Of a DNA stretch of 64,000 nucleotides, positions 50,370-60,306 are shown one piece after another. A model generated the notes under the pieces. That model was not told where the DNA came from. It saw nothing but the letters and a program-made list of their open reading frames with translations, and made no database searches. The stretch is from Wolbachia endosymbiont of Fragariocoptes setiger (lineage in GTDB: Bacteria; Pseudomonadota; Alphaproteobacteria; Rickettsiales; Anaplasmataceae): the NCBI GenBank assembly GCA_019061405.1, contig JAHRAF010000001.1, positions 124,001 to 188,000 of the forward strand, in the 5' to 3' direction. Every line of letters starts with the position of its first letter. Position 1 is the first letter of the stretch. The translations under genes were made by a program, and so were the position numbers.

Positions 50370-51617
50370 TTATATATTTCGTCCTGCATGAGAGGTTTGT
50401 TGCTGAAGACTGCTTTTTATACGCTCACTATAGTTAATATTCTTACTAATGGGAATTAATTTATCATTTTGCTGATCAAGTTTATTCATGGAGTTCATCT
50501 TATCAGGTGATTTATTATAATCTTGCTTATACTCATTAAGATCGTTTTTAATCTGTGGCTTTAAAGTGTCTAGTTCTTTCCATGTACCTATAATTTTGCG
50601 TTCTTCAGGAAGATCTTTTTTTTCTTCTTGTACATTTTCCACTATACCACTTCTTATGATGTTATAGTCATTTTTTACTTCTTGTATACATCCTTTAAAT
50701 TGATACTTCCACATAGTCCAATATGCATCACTATACTTCTTTTCATTAGCTACGAACAATAAAATAGGTAATCTTGCTGTAGTAGCAATAATATTTATTG
50801 AATTTTTTACTACAATGGCAGGTATAAATAAACAATAACCAAAAGCTCTCGCAAGTTGATTGTTACTTTTTATTAAAGATGTGCCTATCTTTTCAGGAAT
50901 AAAACTCACATATTTACTAAAAGTTCTAGCTAAAGCTGTAATAAAAATAATAGGGACAGATATTAGACTTTTATCAAATTCTAGATTCTTACTTTTCTTT
51001 AAATCCCCATGTTGATCTTTACTTAGATCTCTAATTGTAAAAAAGTATGGACTTAACTTTTTATAATAACTGCGATATAAGAATTGACCATTTCTACCTT
51101 CGTTATCAGCTAATTCTTGAACTTTTCCACTTTCTTTATTGGCAACACTTTTTAGTAAAATAGATGAGTTGGTTAGGTTATATTTACTATTCTGTTCTGT
51201 GATTTCAAACACTGGCAAATGTGTCTCAAGATCTTTTTTAGAAAATCCAAAAGGTTTATAATAATCTTGAAAATTGTTATTTTTGTGTGCTTTATCACCA
51301 ATTAGAAAGTCAATGGTATAATAAGATTTATCACCATCCTTACATATAAAACATAAATCAAACATATCTTGGTTTCCTTTCTTGTCTTTTTTTCCAAAAA
51401 AGAGACGAAATTTAGGTGAATCACTAGAATTTATTTTTTCAAGCTTACCTTCGTTGACAATAGTGCTATAATTTTTTGGGTATTTAAATTTTCTTCCATC
51501 ATCATTTGTGAGTACTTGCCTTAGATCTTTTACATAAACACGCGGATCAGCTGAACTAAAAGGATTTTTTAGTCCAAGAATCAGGTCTGTTGTCTTTGTC
51601 TTTACTGTTGCGAACAT
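50370..51617 (-). CDS. Hypothetical protein with central membrane segments
   Basis: A 415-residue intact ORF of no recognised family. Residues 1-200 are mixed polar with beta character (YYTIDFLIGDKAHKNNNFQ); hydrophobic stretches follow at about 222-236 (VPIIFITALARTFSKYV), 262-275 (YCLFIPAIVVKNSI) and 277-290; the C-terminal 110 residues are charged and helical (ENVQEEKKDLPEERKIIGTW). There is no signal peptide. Upstream, a TTGACT-like -35 and TATA-rich -10 region precede the ATG, so it likely has its own promoter. The architecture resembles the other unassigned membrane proteins in the window. Confidence 0.6.
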   Translation of the reverse strand: MFATVKTKTTDLILGLKNPFSSADPRVYVKDLRQVLTNDDGRKFKYPKNYSTIVNEGKLEKINSSDSPKFRLFFGKKDKKGNQDMFDLCFICKDGDKSYYTIDFLIGDKAHKNNNFQDYYKPFGFSKKDLETHLPVFEITEQNSKYNLTNSSILLKSVANKESGKVQELADNEGRNGQFLYRSYYKKLSPYFFTIRDLSKDQHGDLKKSKNLEFDKSLISVPIIFITALARTFSKYVSFIPEKIGTSLIKSNNQLARAFGYCLFIPAIVVKNSINIIATTARLPILLFVANEKKYSDAYWTMWKYQFKGCIQEVKNDYNIIRSGIVENVQEEKKDLPEERKIIGTWKELDTLKPQIKNDLNEYKQDYNKSPDKMNSMNKLDQQNDKLIPISKNINYSERIKSSLQQQTSHAGRNI

Positions 51618-51687
51618 GTTATAAGGTATAGAGTATATTACTATATGATAAAGTCAATACATTAACAAAAGGTTAAAAGAAGTTTAA

Positions 51688-52020
51688 TTAATAAATATGA
51701 TGGTATAAAATAGTAAAAACTAGAATAGCATATGTGATGAAGGACAAATAATTAATAAACATTATAAAGAAAACCCTTACAAATATATTATGAATGTAGT
51801 CTTCAAGTATTACATTCATTCCCATCATTCCATGCCAAAAAATAGAGAATAAGAGTATAAAAAAAAGTAAAAGTTCCAAAGGGTTATTGAAGAGTTTTCC
51901 TCCAGAAATCAAAAAGTTCTCATAGGTAATGGAAATAGAATAAAAAAACCAAGGAAATAAAAATAATATAACTAATGCAAGAACACGTTGAAATAACCAA
52001 CTTTGAACATGCTTACTCAT
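51688..52020 (-). CDS. sdhD: Succinate dehydrogenase membrane anchor subunit
   Basis: A 110-residue protein with three membrane helices. The heme and quinone region shows IFWHGMMGMNVILEDYIHN, the SdhD signature with the heme-ligand histidine followed by G-x-x-x-I-x-EDY. It anchors complex II and binds ubiquinone together with SdhC. The start overlaps the sdhC stop (ATGA at 52017-52020). The catalytic genes sdhA and sdhB are not adjacent. Confidence 0.93.
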   Translation of the reverse strand: MSKHVQSWLFQRVLALVILFLFPWFFYSISITYENFLISGGKLFNNPLELLLFFILLFSIFWHGMMGMNVILEDYIHNIFVRVFFIMFINYLSFITYAILVFTILYHHIY

Positions 52021-52394
52021 AATAAAAAGAGTAAAAATACTATAGAAGAGGTTAATAGTAATAAAACTAATATAATAGCGCTTACCAATATACTATGAAT
52101 CTCTAGATTTATTCCTATATCCCAAAGTAAGTGACGAATACCATTATAAAGATGATACATAAAACTAATAAAACAAACGAAATATAAGAATTTAGCAAAA
52201 GTACTAAGTAAAAATATACTTAGATATTTAACTATTAATGAATGTGGAAAATAAACGTATAAAGTAAAGAGCCAAGAAAAGACTATTAACAGCAAAAATA
52301 AAAAAATCCCTGTTAACCTATGTGCTATAGAAAAGAAACTGGTGATTTGCAATTTATATATATGAAGGTGCGGAGAGAGAGGCCTATTGCTCAT
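52017..52394 (-). CDS. sdhC: Succinate dehydrogenase cytochrome b556 subunit
   Basis: A 125-residue protein with three membrane helices. N-terminal RPLSPHLHIYKLQITSFFSI and AHRLTGIFLF are the SdhC signature, and the heme-ligand region is FMYHLYNGIRHLLWDIG. With SdhD it carries heme b and the quinone site of complex II. It lies downstream of the 16S rRNA gene on the same strand with about 110 bp between; I recall the same rrs-sdhC-sdhD order in Anaplasma/Ehrlichia, which should be checked. Confidence 0.95.
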   Translation of the reverse strand: MSNRPLSPHLHIYKLQITSFFSIAHRLTGIFLFLLLIVFSWLFTLYVYFPHSLIVKYLSIFLLSTFAKFLYFVCFISFMYHLYNGIRHLLWDIGINLEIHSILVSAIILVLLLLTSSIVFLLFLL

Positions 52395-52502
52395 AATCTA
52401 ATACTCTATCGAAGTTAGGAAATAGTGTGTAAAGTAGAACTAAAGACAGCAGTATGTGTATTACAACACTATTATGAAAATAGTGTGCACTACAACAAAG
52501 CC

Positions 52503-54006
<1,504 letters not shown>

Positions 54007-54120
54007 ACTTTAACCTTTTTACAGGTTAAGGATATGTCGAAATTAATACGACTAAATAATTTTAGCTTAATACTGCTGTCTTTATTTCTACTTTCTAACT
54101 ATTCAAACAACTTGAGGTAA

Positions 54121-54149
54121 GTATTACCCCTAGTAATTAAGTATGTCAA
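54121..54149 (-). promoter_or_regulatory. Sigma-70-type promoter of the 16S rRNA gene
   Basis: On the minus strand a perfect -35 TTGACA (54149-54144) is followed after 17 bases by a -10 TAATAC (54126-54121). Transcription would start near 54114, giving about a 108-nt leader before the mature 16S 5' end. It is the best -35/-10 pair noticed in the window. Confidence 0.7.
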
Positions 54150-54212
54150 TATGTTTTTGCAATTTCTGTAATCTTAATGTATAAAATCTATAATTTCTTA
54201 GTGTAGACTACT

Positions 54213-54755
54213 ATGAAGAATAAATATTTAGTTTTATTTGTATTACTATTAGTTTCCTTAGGTATTGGATTGTTTTTACTTCATGTTTTGCATGAAAAAC
54301 AATCTGAAATTGTAGGTGATAGATTTTATGAATTCATGTTTAAGGGAGAGGATATAAAGCACTTGTTAGATGAAAAGTCAAATTGGAGTTACTTAGCAAA
54401 ATTTGATCATGCAGCAAGAAATCCTGTATCACAAGAATCTATCTCCGTATATGCTAGTTTAGCAGATACTTTAGAAGCACCTGATGTTTTGCGTGAATTA
54501 GCTCAATATTTTGAGATATTGAACTCCTTTAGTAAGGGTAAAGTAAATAGTAAAAGGTTGAAATCAAGCGAAATTTTTCCATATTCGATAAAGGAAGCTA
54601 TAGCTGTAGCAAAAATACAGAATGGTGATGTCAAAAATGCTGTTGAAGTGTTACATTCTTTATTAGAAAGTAAAGAATGTCCTGATTCGATAAAAATGTT
54701 TACACGAGAGTTATTAGAAATATATGAAAGTTCAGATATAATTAGTTCACAGTAA
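54213..54755 (+). CDS. Membrane-anchored TPR-like protein (YfgM / DUF2659-like)
   Basis: A 180-residue protein with one N-terminal helix (residues 5-24, YLVLFVLLLVSLGIGLFLL) and a periplasmic helical region with TPR character (SVYASLADTLEAPDVLRELAQYFEIL and VAKIQNGDVKNAVEVLHSLL). The design matches YfgM-type ancillary translocon proteins and the Rickettsiales DUF2659 family, where it precedes outer-membrane assembly genes in some genomes. The exact family is uncertain. It is divergent from rrs; the starts are separated by the rrs promoter. Confidence 0.55.
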   Translation: MKNKYLVLFVLLLVSLGIGLFLLHVLHEKQSEIVGDRFYEFMFKGEDIKHLLDEKSNWSYLAKFDHAARNPVSQESISVYASLADTLEAPDVLRELAQYFEILNSFSKGKVNSKRLKSSEIFPYSIKEAIAVAKIQNGDVKNAVEVLHSLLESKECPDSIKMFTRELLEIYESSDIISSQ

Positions 54756-54779
54756 AATTAAGTAAAAGCTTTTTAATAA

Positions 54780-54804
54780 AAGAGAATTTAGCGATATATC
54801 TCTT
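54780..54804 (+). terminator. Weak hairpin after the YfgM-like gene
   Basis: A 6-bp stem AAGAGA/TCTCTT with a 13-base loop, followed by GCATTTTTCTTTTG. The T-rich tail suits a rho-independent terminator but the stem is short and AT-rich. Confidence 0.35.
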
Positions 54805-54884
54805 GCATTTTTCTTTTGTTTTAGCTATAAGGTAGCTGAACTTTTTACTAATAATAGTCTTTTTAAATTTTTTAGGAGCAACGC

Positions 54885-57353
54885 ATGAAAGGATCTATAT
54901 ACACTAAAACTGCTCTGGCTTCTTTACTAACTCTCTATTCTTTTGGAAGTTTTGCAACTGATGGAGAAGTAAAAAAGCCTGAAGCTTCAACAGAGGTAAT
55001 GAAAACATCAAACAAAAAGTTAAAGCAAAAGATGGATAGGATCTGTAATGTTGATCCACAAAAAAAAGCTAAAGAAGATGAAGCTAGACGTAAAGCTTTA
55101 GAATCAAAAAAGTTGGAGGAGGAGGCTAAGCAAAAAGCTCTGAAAGCAAAGAAGCTAGAGCAAGAAGATTCTAAACAAAAAGCCTTGGAAGCCAAAAAGC
55201 AACAAAATGAAGAAGCTAGAAAGAAGTTAGATGAAGAAAAGAATAAAAAAGATGAAATGAGAAAAGCTGAAAATGAGAAAAGAGCCCAAGAGAAAGCGAG
55301 AATTGCTGAAGATGCTAAAGCCCAACTAAAACCTCAAGTTAATAAAAACGTAAAGGACATAAGCAAAGATACAACTACTGAAATGAACTTCAGAGGAGTG
55401 AAAATAACATTTGGTGGTGTTGTTGATGCTCAAGGTTATGGTAAATTTGGCTCAAGTGAGGCCTCATACAAGCGATTTAATACCTCATCAGGCAGAGCAG
55501 TAGAATATTATAGTGCTAGTGAAGACCAGATAAAAGGAAATAATCCTCTTTTTCCTGAAGGTATAGGTAATGTAGGTGATTACAGTCAGAATGTTGGTGC
55601 ACTTGCAGATGCAATATTACATTTAAGAGCAGAAAATCAAAACGAAGATCTTAGTCTATCTTATGGTGCCGATTTACAATTTTATGTACCAGTTACTAAA
55701 GGAAAAGGAGCATCACAAGGTGTAGTAGCAACAAGAAACAGAGGTGCACATGTATTTGTTAACTCACAATATGGTGATGTAAAATTTGGTTATCAATTTG
55801 GTCCTGAAGCCCTGATGAGACTTGATGCAACAAGAATTGCAACTGTTGATGGAGCTGCAGATAGTGATTGGTTTAGAAAAGTTAATTTAGAAGGAAAAGC
55901 AGCATCGTTTCCATTTTATGTAACGCCGCGTCTCTACACAGAAAGCTTTTCAAGTGAAAGCGAAAAACTTGCATTTCGTATGGCTGAAAAACATAACAAG
56001 GCTATAATAAACACTCTACCATTTAGAGTTGCTTATTACTCTCCAAACTATATGGGTTTAAGATTTGGTCTAAGCTACTCACCAGGTTATGAGAGTAAAT
56101 TGTTTAGTACAGAAGAACAAATGACCAACACAAAGATATCGTATGACAAGAAAATCAATCAAATCATTGATAGCCTTGCACATAAACTTAAATTTAAGGA
56201 TAACTCTGATCTTGCGATGATCGGTGTTATGCGTGGTGGATCTGGTTATTCTGAGGATTTTAAAAAGGTACTGACAAGTGATATAGATCAAATAAAGGCT
56301 TTCAAAGATATTCCAAGAGGTGATATAGGTCTAATTGTAGAACGAGTAATAAGTCCGAATGCAAATACATTCACCATTGAAGATGGAAACACGAAGCAAA
56401 TATCAGAATATATTGATGATCTAGGTCCTATTAATACAACTACAGGGAAAGCAAAACAAACCCAACTAAACGCTTTGCGAGAAAAAGCTAGGTCGGAAAT
56501 AGAAAAAAAGGTAAAAGGTAATAAAGTCACCTTTGATGATCTTGCAACTGCTTTAAGTAGTGTTTTCAAGGAAATGGAAAAAAACTTTGATACAGATTCA
56601 AAAATAAATATAAGAAATGAGGTTACTAAATTAATTAGTACACCTGTAGCAGTGGAAGCATTTCTTGAGAGTGATGGTCAAAAACATAATAGTCATGTTG
56701 GACCAGGTTACGAACACATAATAAGTGCTGGTGTGTCATATGAATATAACCTCGAAGAGTATAAACTCAATATTAAAGCTGCTGCAGCTGGTGAATACGG
56801 ACAAGCGAAAAAAGCAGATAATGAGAAACACCGTTACAATGAGCTTATTGAGTACAATGATCTGCTAGGAGGAAATGTTGGTATAAGTGCTCATTATAAA
56901 ATTGATGACGATCAGTCTGCTCAATTTGCAGCTTCCTTTGCATATCTTGGTAAATCTGGTCAACCAAAGGCTATTAAAACCTTTGATAGCCTTACTCGTA
57001 AGTATGTTGATTCTTCTGATAAAATTAGAACAGCTGGATTAGAGCAATTTCAGCACGATACTATGTATTGGACTGTTGGTGCTGGTTATCAGTATGAGAA
57101 AGTTTATACAAGCTTAACCTACTTTGGTAGCAAGATGAATGGTGAAGAAGGTGATAAGTTGCATGATATTGCACTTGGTGTTCAGTATGACCTATCTCCT
57201 ACAGGCAGTAAGAGTAAATTTGTTCCTTATGCAGCTTTACATGTCTTTTTCACTGAGGAAAAAGGTAACAATATTGTACTTTTAGATAAAACATCTAATG
57301 TACCAAATAATAAAGGTGCACTATTACTTACAGGTGTAAAGTTCAATTTCTAA
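54885..57353 (+). CDS. Porin-like outer-membrane protein with N-terminal coiled coil
   Basis: An 822-residue protein. Signal peptide 1-25 (KTALASLLTLYSFGSFA), then a highly charged alanine/lysine/glutamate coiled coil at about 55-150 (KALESKKLEEEAKQKALKAK), like TolA, then a beta-barrel porin domain beginning MNFRGVKITFGGVVDAQGYG near 167. Alternating strands such as GVSYEYNLEEYKL and TVGAGYQYEKVYTSLTYFG continue to the end, which closes GVKFNF, a terminal Phe recognised by BAM. A polar insert of about 190 residues (410-600) breaks the barrel and may be a large surface loop. An AGGAGCAACGC ribosome site precedes the ATG. The coiled coil may reach through the periplasm. Known Wolbachia porin-like proteins have similar size. 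Confidence 0.75.
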   Translation: MKGSIYTKTALASLLTLYSFGSFATDGEVKKPEASTEVMKTSNKKLKQKMDRICNVDPQKKAKEDEARRKALESKKLEEEAKQKALKAKKLEQEDSKQKALEAKKQQNEEARKKLDEEKNKKDEMRKAENEKRAQEKARIAEDAKAQLKPQVNKNVKDISKDTTTEMNFRGVKITFGGVVDAQGYGKFGSSEASYKRFNTSSGRAVEYYSASEDQIKGNNPLFPEGIGNVGDYSQNVGALADAILHLRAENQNEDLSLSYGADLQFYVPVTKGKGASQGVVATRNRGAHVFVNSQYGDVKFGYQFGPEALMRLDATRIATVDGAADSDWFRKVNLEGKAASFPFYVTPRLYTESFSSESEKLAFRMAEKHNKAIINTLPFRVAYYSPNYMGLRFGLSYSPGYESKLFSTEEQMTNTKISYDKKINQIIDSLAHKLKFKDNSDLAMIGVMRGGSGYSEDFKKVLTSDIDQIKAFKDIPRGDIGLIVERVISPNANTFTIEDGNTKQISEYIDDLGPINTTTGKAKQTQLNALREKARSEIEKKVKGNKVTFDDLATALSSVFKEMEKNFDTDSKINIRNEVTKLISTPVAVEAFLESDGQKHNSHVGPGYEHIISAGVSYEYNLEEYKLNIKAAAAGEYGQAKKADNEKHRYNELIEYNDLLGGNVGISAHYKIDDDQSAQFAASFAYLGKSGQPKAIKTFDSLTRKYVDSSDKIRTAGLEQFQHDTMYWTVGAGYQYEKVYTSLTYFGSKMNGEEGDKLHDIALGVQYDLSPTGSKSKFVPYAALHVFFTEEKGNNIVLLDKTSNVPNNKGALLLTGVKFNF

Positions 57354-57364
57354 ATAAATCCATA

Positions 57365-57384
57365 GGTACCGCAACCGCGGTACC
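57365..57384 (+). terminator. GC-rich hairpin after the porin gene
   Basis: A perfect 8-bp stem GGTACCGC/GCGGTACC with loop AACC starts 12 bp after the porin stop and is followed by TTCCAGCATTTTTC. It is unusually GC-rich for this sequence. It probably terminates the porin transcript. Confidence 0.6.
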
Positions 57385-57425
57385 TTCCAGCATTTTTCAT
57401 CCTCACTATAATCAAATGTATTGGA

Positions 57426-58249
57426 ATGTCTTTAACATTTATGAGCAATACATTAAAGGAACACTTAGCTAAAGAAGTGCTGACTATTGCAACGTGTTGG
57501 AAATTAAAGCTTACTGATGAAACAGTGATGGGTTTCACTGATCATGATAAGGATCTCAATATAGATTCTGTTTTTTATAAGTCTTCAAGTGGATTTACAA
57601 AAAGCAGTGTTATTTTAAACAGCAATTTAAAAAGTGACAATCTAGAAATTCATGGAGTAATAAATAGTGATGAAATTACAGAAGAGGATGTTCTTACTGG
57701 GAGGTATGATTTTGCAAATATTGATATATTTCTTGTAAATTATCAAAATCCTAATCAAGAAAGAATGAGTTTACGCTCAGGAACATTTAGTAAAGTGACC
57801 TTAAATGAAGGAAGGTTTATTGTTGAAATCAATAGTCTTTTAGACAAACTAGATCAAAGTTTGGTAGTATTTTTATACTCACCTACATGTAGAGCACAAT
57901 TTTGTGATGATAAGTGTAAAATTGATCAAAGTAAATTCAGTGAAATAAGTACTGTTACTAGAGTGATAGATGAAAGGCGATTTGAAGATATTAATTTAAT
58001 TAATAAGAAGGATGGATATTACAAGCATGGAGTAGTGAAATTTAATACATTAAAGGAACGGTGAGAGACTATAGAAATAGCGTGATAACTTTATTTACAC
58101 CTCCTTCATTTGCAATTTCAGTTGGAGATCAATATTCAATACTTGCTGGTTGCGATAAAACTTTTTCGATGTGTAAAAATAAATTCAACAATGTAATAAA
58201 CTTTCGAGGAGGACCACACATTCATAGTCAACCTAACTCTATGAAATAG
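57426..58249 (+). pseudogene. GTA/phage DUF2163 protein, split by frameshift
   Basis: A homologue of the GTA DUF2163 protein (orfg13 of the Rhodobacter GTA). The first frame (57426-58064; alternative start ATG 57441) contains TIATCWKLKLTDETVMGFTDHDKDL written here in two family blocks, CWKLKLTDETVMGFTDHDKD, then SSSGFTKSSV and SPTCRAQFCDDKC. It stops near 58064, and the second frame (from 58061) carries the family's C-terminal YSILAGCDKTFSMCKNKFNN and VNFRGGPHIH. Together they give about 274 residues, close to the usual size. The GTG-start second ORF overlapping the stop (GTGA) could in principle allow coupled translation, but a frameshift is simpler. Confidence 0.8.
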
Positions 58250-58252
58250 ACA

Positions 58253-58939
58253 TTAAATTGTTCTGGCAAGTGATAATACTCTTATTTCCTTGGCACCAGA
58301 ATTCAAAATTTCCTGTGCACATGATCTAACAGTTGCGCCAGTTGTTACAACATCATCAACAAGAATAACTATCTTATCTCTAATGATTTTCTTATTGTTT
58401 ATAACAAAAGCTTTTCTTAGGTTCTTTTCACGTTGTTTTAGCGTAAGACCAGGTTGAAATTTAGTATTACGTATTCGTTTTACCGCAAAAGGTGTATAAG
58501 GTAGATTAGTTAATTTGCTAATTTCTTTTGCAAGTAAAGCTGCCTGATTGTATTTACGCTTAAACAAACGAAATCTATGTAAAGGAATGGGAATAATAAC
58601 ATCAGAGTTATAAAATACATCTCTATTAACTTGATACATCCATTTTGCAAAAACTTTTATGTAATTTAAATTGTCAAAAAATTTAAAATTAATAATCATA
58701 TCTTTACTATATTGATCATATGAAAAAACGGATCTTAGTGCTATAAATGGGGGAGGATTAGTGATACATTTACCACATGTAGAAATATTATTAGCGATAA
58801 CTGAACCACAAATATTACAGTAATGTTCATTAAGAAAATTAATTTTTGCATAGCATGTGTTGCATATATTCATATTTTCATCCATACATTTGGAAAGATA
58901 AGATTCTTTAAGAATGAAATTTTCATAATATAAAGACAA
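58253..58939 (-). CDS. comF: ComF family phosphoribosyltransferase-like protein
   Basis: A 228-residue protein (TTG start at 58939) or 210 residues from ATG 58885; the latter begins MDENMNICNTCYAKI, closer to the usual ComF start. Zinc-binding cysteines: CNTCYAKIN, YCNICGSV, CGKC. C-terminal PRPP loop ILVDDVVTTGATVRSCAQEI is the type I phosphoribosyltransferase motif, preceded by PIPLHRFRLFKRKYNQAALLA. ComF takes part in DNA uptake or processing in other bacteria; its role here is unknown. It converges on the split DUF2163 gene with a 3-bp gap. Confidence 0.9.
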   Translation of the reverse strand: MSLYYENFILKESYLSKCMDENMNICNTCYAKINFLNEHYCNICGSVIANNISTCGKCITNPPPFIALRSVFSYDQYSKDMIINFKFFDNLNYIKVFAKWMYQVNRDVFYNSDVIIPIPLHRFRLFKRKYNQAALLAKEISKLTNLPYTPFAVKRIRNTKFQPGLTLKQREKNLRKAFVINNKKIIRDKIVILVDDVVTTGATVRSCAQEILNSGAKEIRVLSLARTI

Positions 58940-58966
58940 TATATTAATTATATAATAATTATATTA

Positions 58967-59500
58967 CTATTTTAGTTTAAAAAATGTATATGATAAAGTT
59001 ATTTCGTCAAGGTCTTTTGTATAGGGATCATTCATGATATTAGGATCTATCACAAAGGATACAGGCATAACTGTTTTTTGTTTAGGTAGTAATACTTGCT
59101 CATTAAAACAAAAGCATGCAACCTTATTAAAGTATTTACCTGCTTGAAAAGGTGCGACATTATAAACAGCAATTCCTGATATAGAGTGATCAGATAGATT
59201 TTCTACATAATAGAAGGCCAAACTCAGCTCTCCTATTTTGGTTTCAATAGAATGTAGCTCTGGAGTAAACTTCCAATGTAAATCAGGCATGACATCGGCA
59301 TTTAAGAGAACTTTGATTTTTTTATCGATTGAAGTGTGTAGAGAGTAGGATACTTTTTTTGTCGTACCTCCATAACCAGTAGCCTTACAAAAGATGCTGT
59401 AGAGCGGTACTGATGCATATGCAAGTAACAACATTGAGAGGGGTAGAGATATTAATAGAAAAATTGTGGAGTTATTTCTTCTCTTGCCAGAGAGAGACAT
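58967..59500 (-). CDS. ctaG: Cytochrome c oxidase assembly protein CtaG/Cox11
   Basis: A 177-residue protein with one N-terminal helix (residues 12-32) and a periplasmic immunoglobulin-like domain. VPLYSIFCKATGYGGTT and the copper site NKVACFCFNEQVLLP are diagnostic. Cox11 delivers copper to CuB of cytochrome oxidase subunit I. The start directly abuts the stop of the Bax-inhibitor gene, so the two are likely co-transcribed. It complements SURF1 at 36271. Confidence 0.95.
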   Translation of the reverse strand: MSLSGKRRNNSTIFLLISLPLSMLLLAYASVPLYSIFCKATGYGGTTKKVSYSLHTSIDKKIKVLLNADVMPDLHWKFTPELHSIETKIGELSLAFYYVENLSDHSISGIAVYNVAPFQAGKYFNKVACFCFNEQVLLPKQKTVMPVSFVIDPNIMNDPYTKDLDEITLSYTFFKLK

Positions 59501-60223
59501 TTAGTCTCTATTATTGAACATGCTTAATAAGCGCAAAAGGTTAAGAAATATATTGATGAAGTCAAAGTAAAGATTTGTTGCTCCTAGTATAGCTAGTTTT
59601 TTAATAGCAACATCAGAACCGTCATTGTGCCTGTAATAGATGTCTTTGATCTTTTGAGCATCGTATGCGGTGAATAAGGTAAATACTAATACTGAAACGA
59701 AAGAGGTTGCGAAGTGAACCGGACCACTTCTGAGGAAAATATTCACTATAGAAGCAATGATCAGTCCCCAAATTCCCATAGCTAAAAAGGAACCCATACT
59801 TGTTAGATCTCTCTTGGTGTTATTACCATAGAGAGCCATGGAACCAAACATGATTGATGTAATAAAGAAAGCTCTGGTAATATTTTCTGTTGTATAGGTT
59901 ACTAATATGTTGGCAAGGGATGCCCCCATCAGTGCTGAGAATGTAAAAAATATGGTGAATGTTGCCTGAGTACTAAGGTGTACAAGCCTGTAGGACATTA
60001 AAAAGACTAATGCAATTGGAGAAAGTGTAATTACTAAGTACAGCACAGGGTTATAACGTATTACTTGAAATAAACCAGAGGAGACAGTAAGAAAGGAAAC
60101 TAGACCTGTGATAACAAGTGCTAAGGCCATGTAGTTATATACTTTTATTAGATAGTCTCTGAGCCCAGTGCTATAATAAACACCCTGAGAGCGAACATCC
60201 TGTTGGTTTTTCATGAAAGACAT
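59501..60223 (-). CDS. Bax inhibitor-1 (BI-1/YbhL) family membrane protein
   Basis: A 240-residue protein with seven membrane helices. The family features include VYNYMALALVITGLVSFL near the N-terminus, YGNNTKRDLTSMGSFLAMG, and the closing AILGATNLYFDFINIFLNLL with its acidic residues. Members are calcium-leak or anti-stress membrane proteins related to YccA/YbhL, and in bacteria some interact with FtsH. Given the window's FtsH-like proteins this is worth noting but not evidence of a link. It is followed immediately by ctaG. Confidence 0.9.
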   Translation of the reverse strand: MSFMKNQQDVRSQGVYYSTGLRDYLIKVYNYMALALVITGLVSFLTVSSGLFQVIRYNPVLYLVITLSPIALVFLMSYRLVHLSTQATFTIFFTFSALMGASLANILVTYTTENITRAFFITSIMFGSMALYGNNTKRDLTSMGSFLAMGIWGLIIASIVNIFLRSGPVHFATSFVSVLVFTLFTAYDAQKIKDIYYRHNDGSDVAIKKLAILGATNLYFDFINIFLNLLRLLSMFNNRD

Positions 60224-60306
60224 AGACAGTTCCCTATTATATTATTCAACACAGTAGATTATAATATAAAATGGTATTTTTATCAAGTTTTATTATTACT
60301 GCGTTT

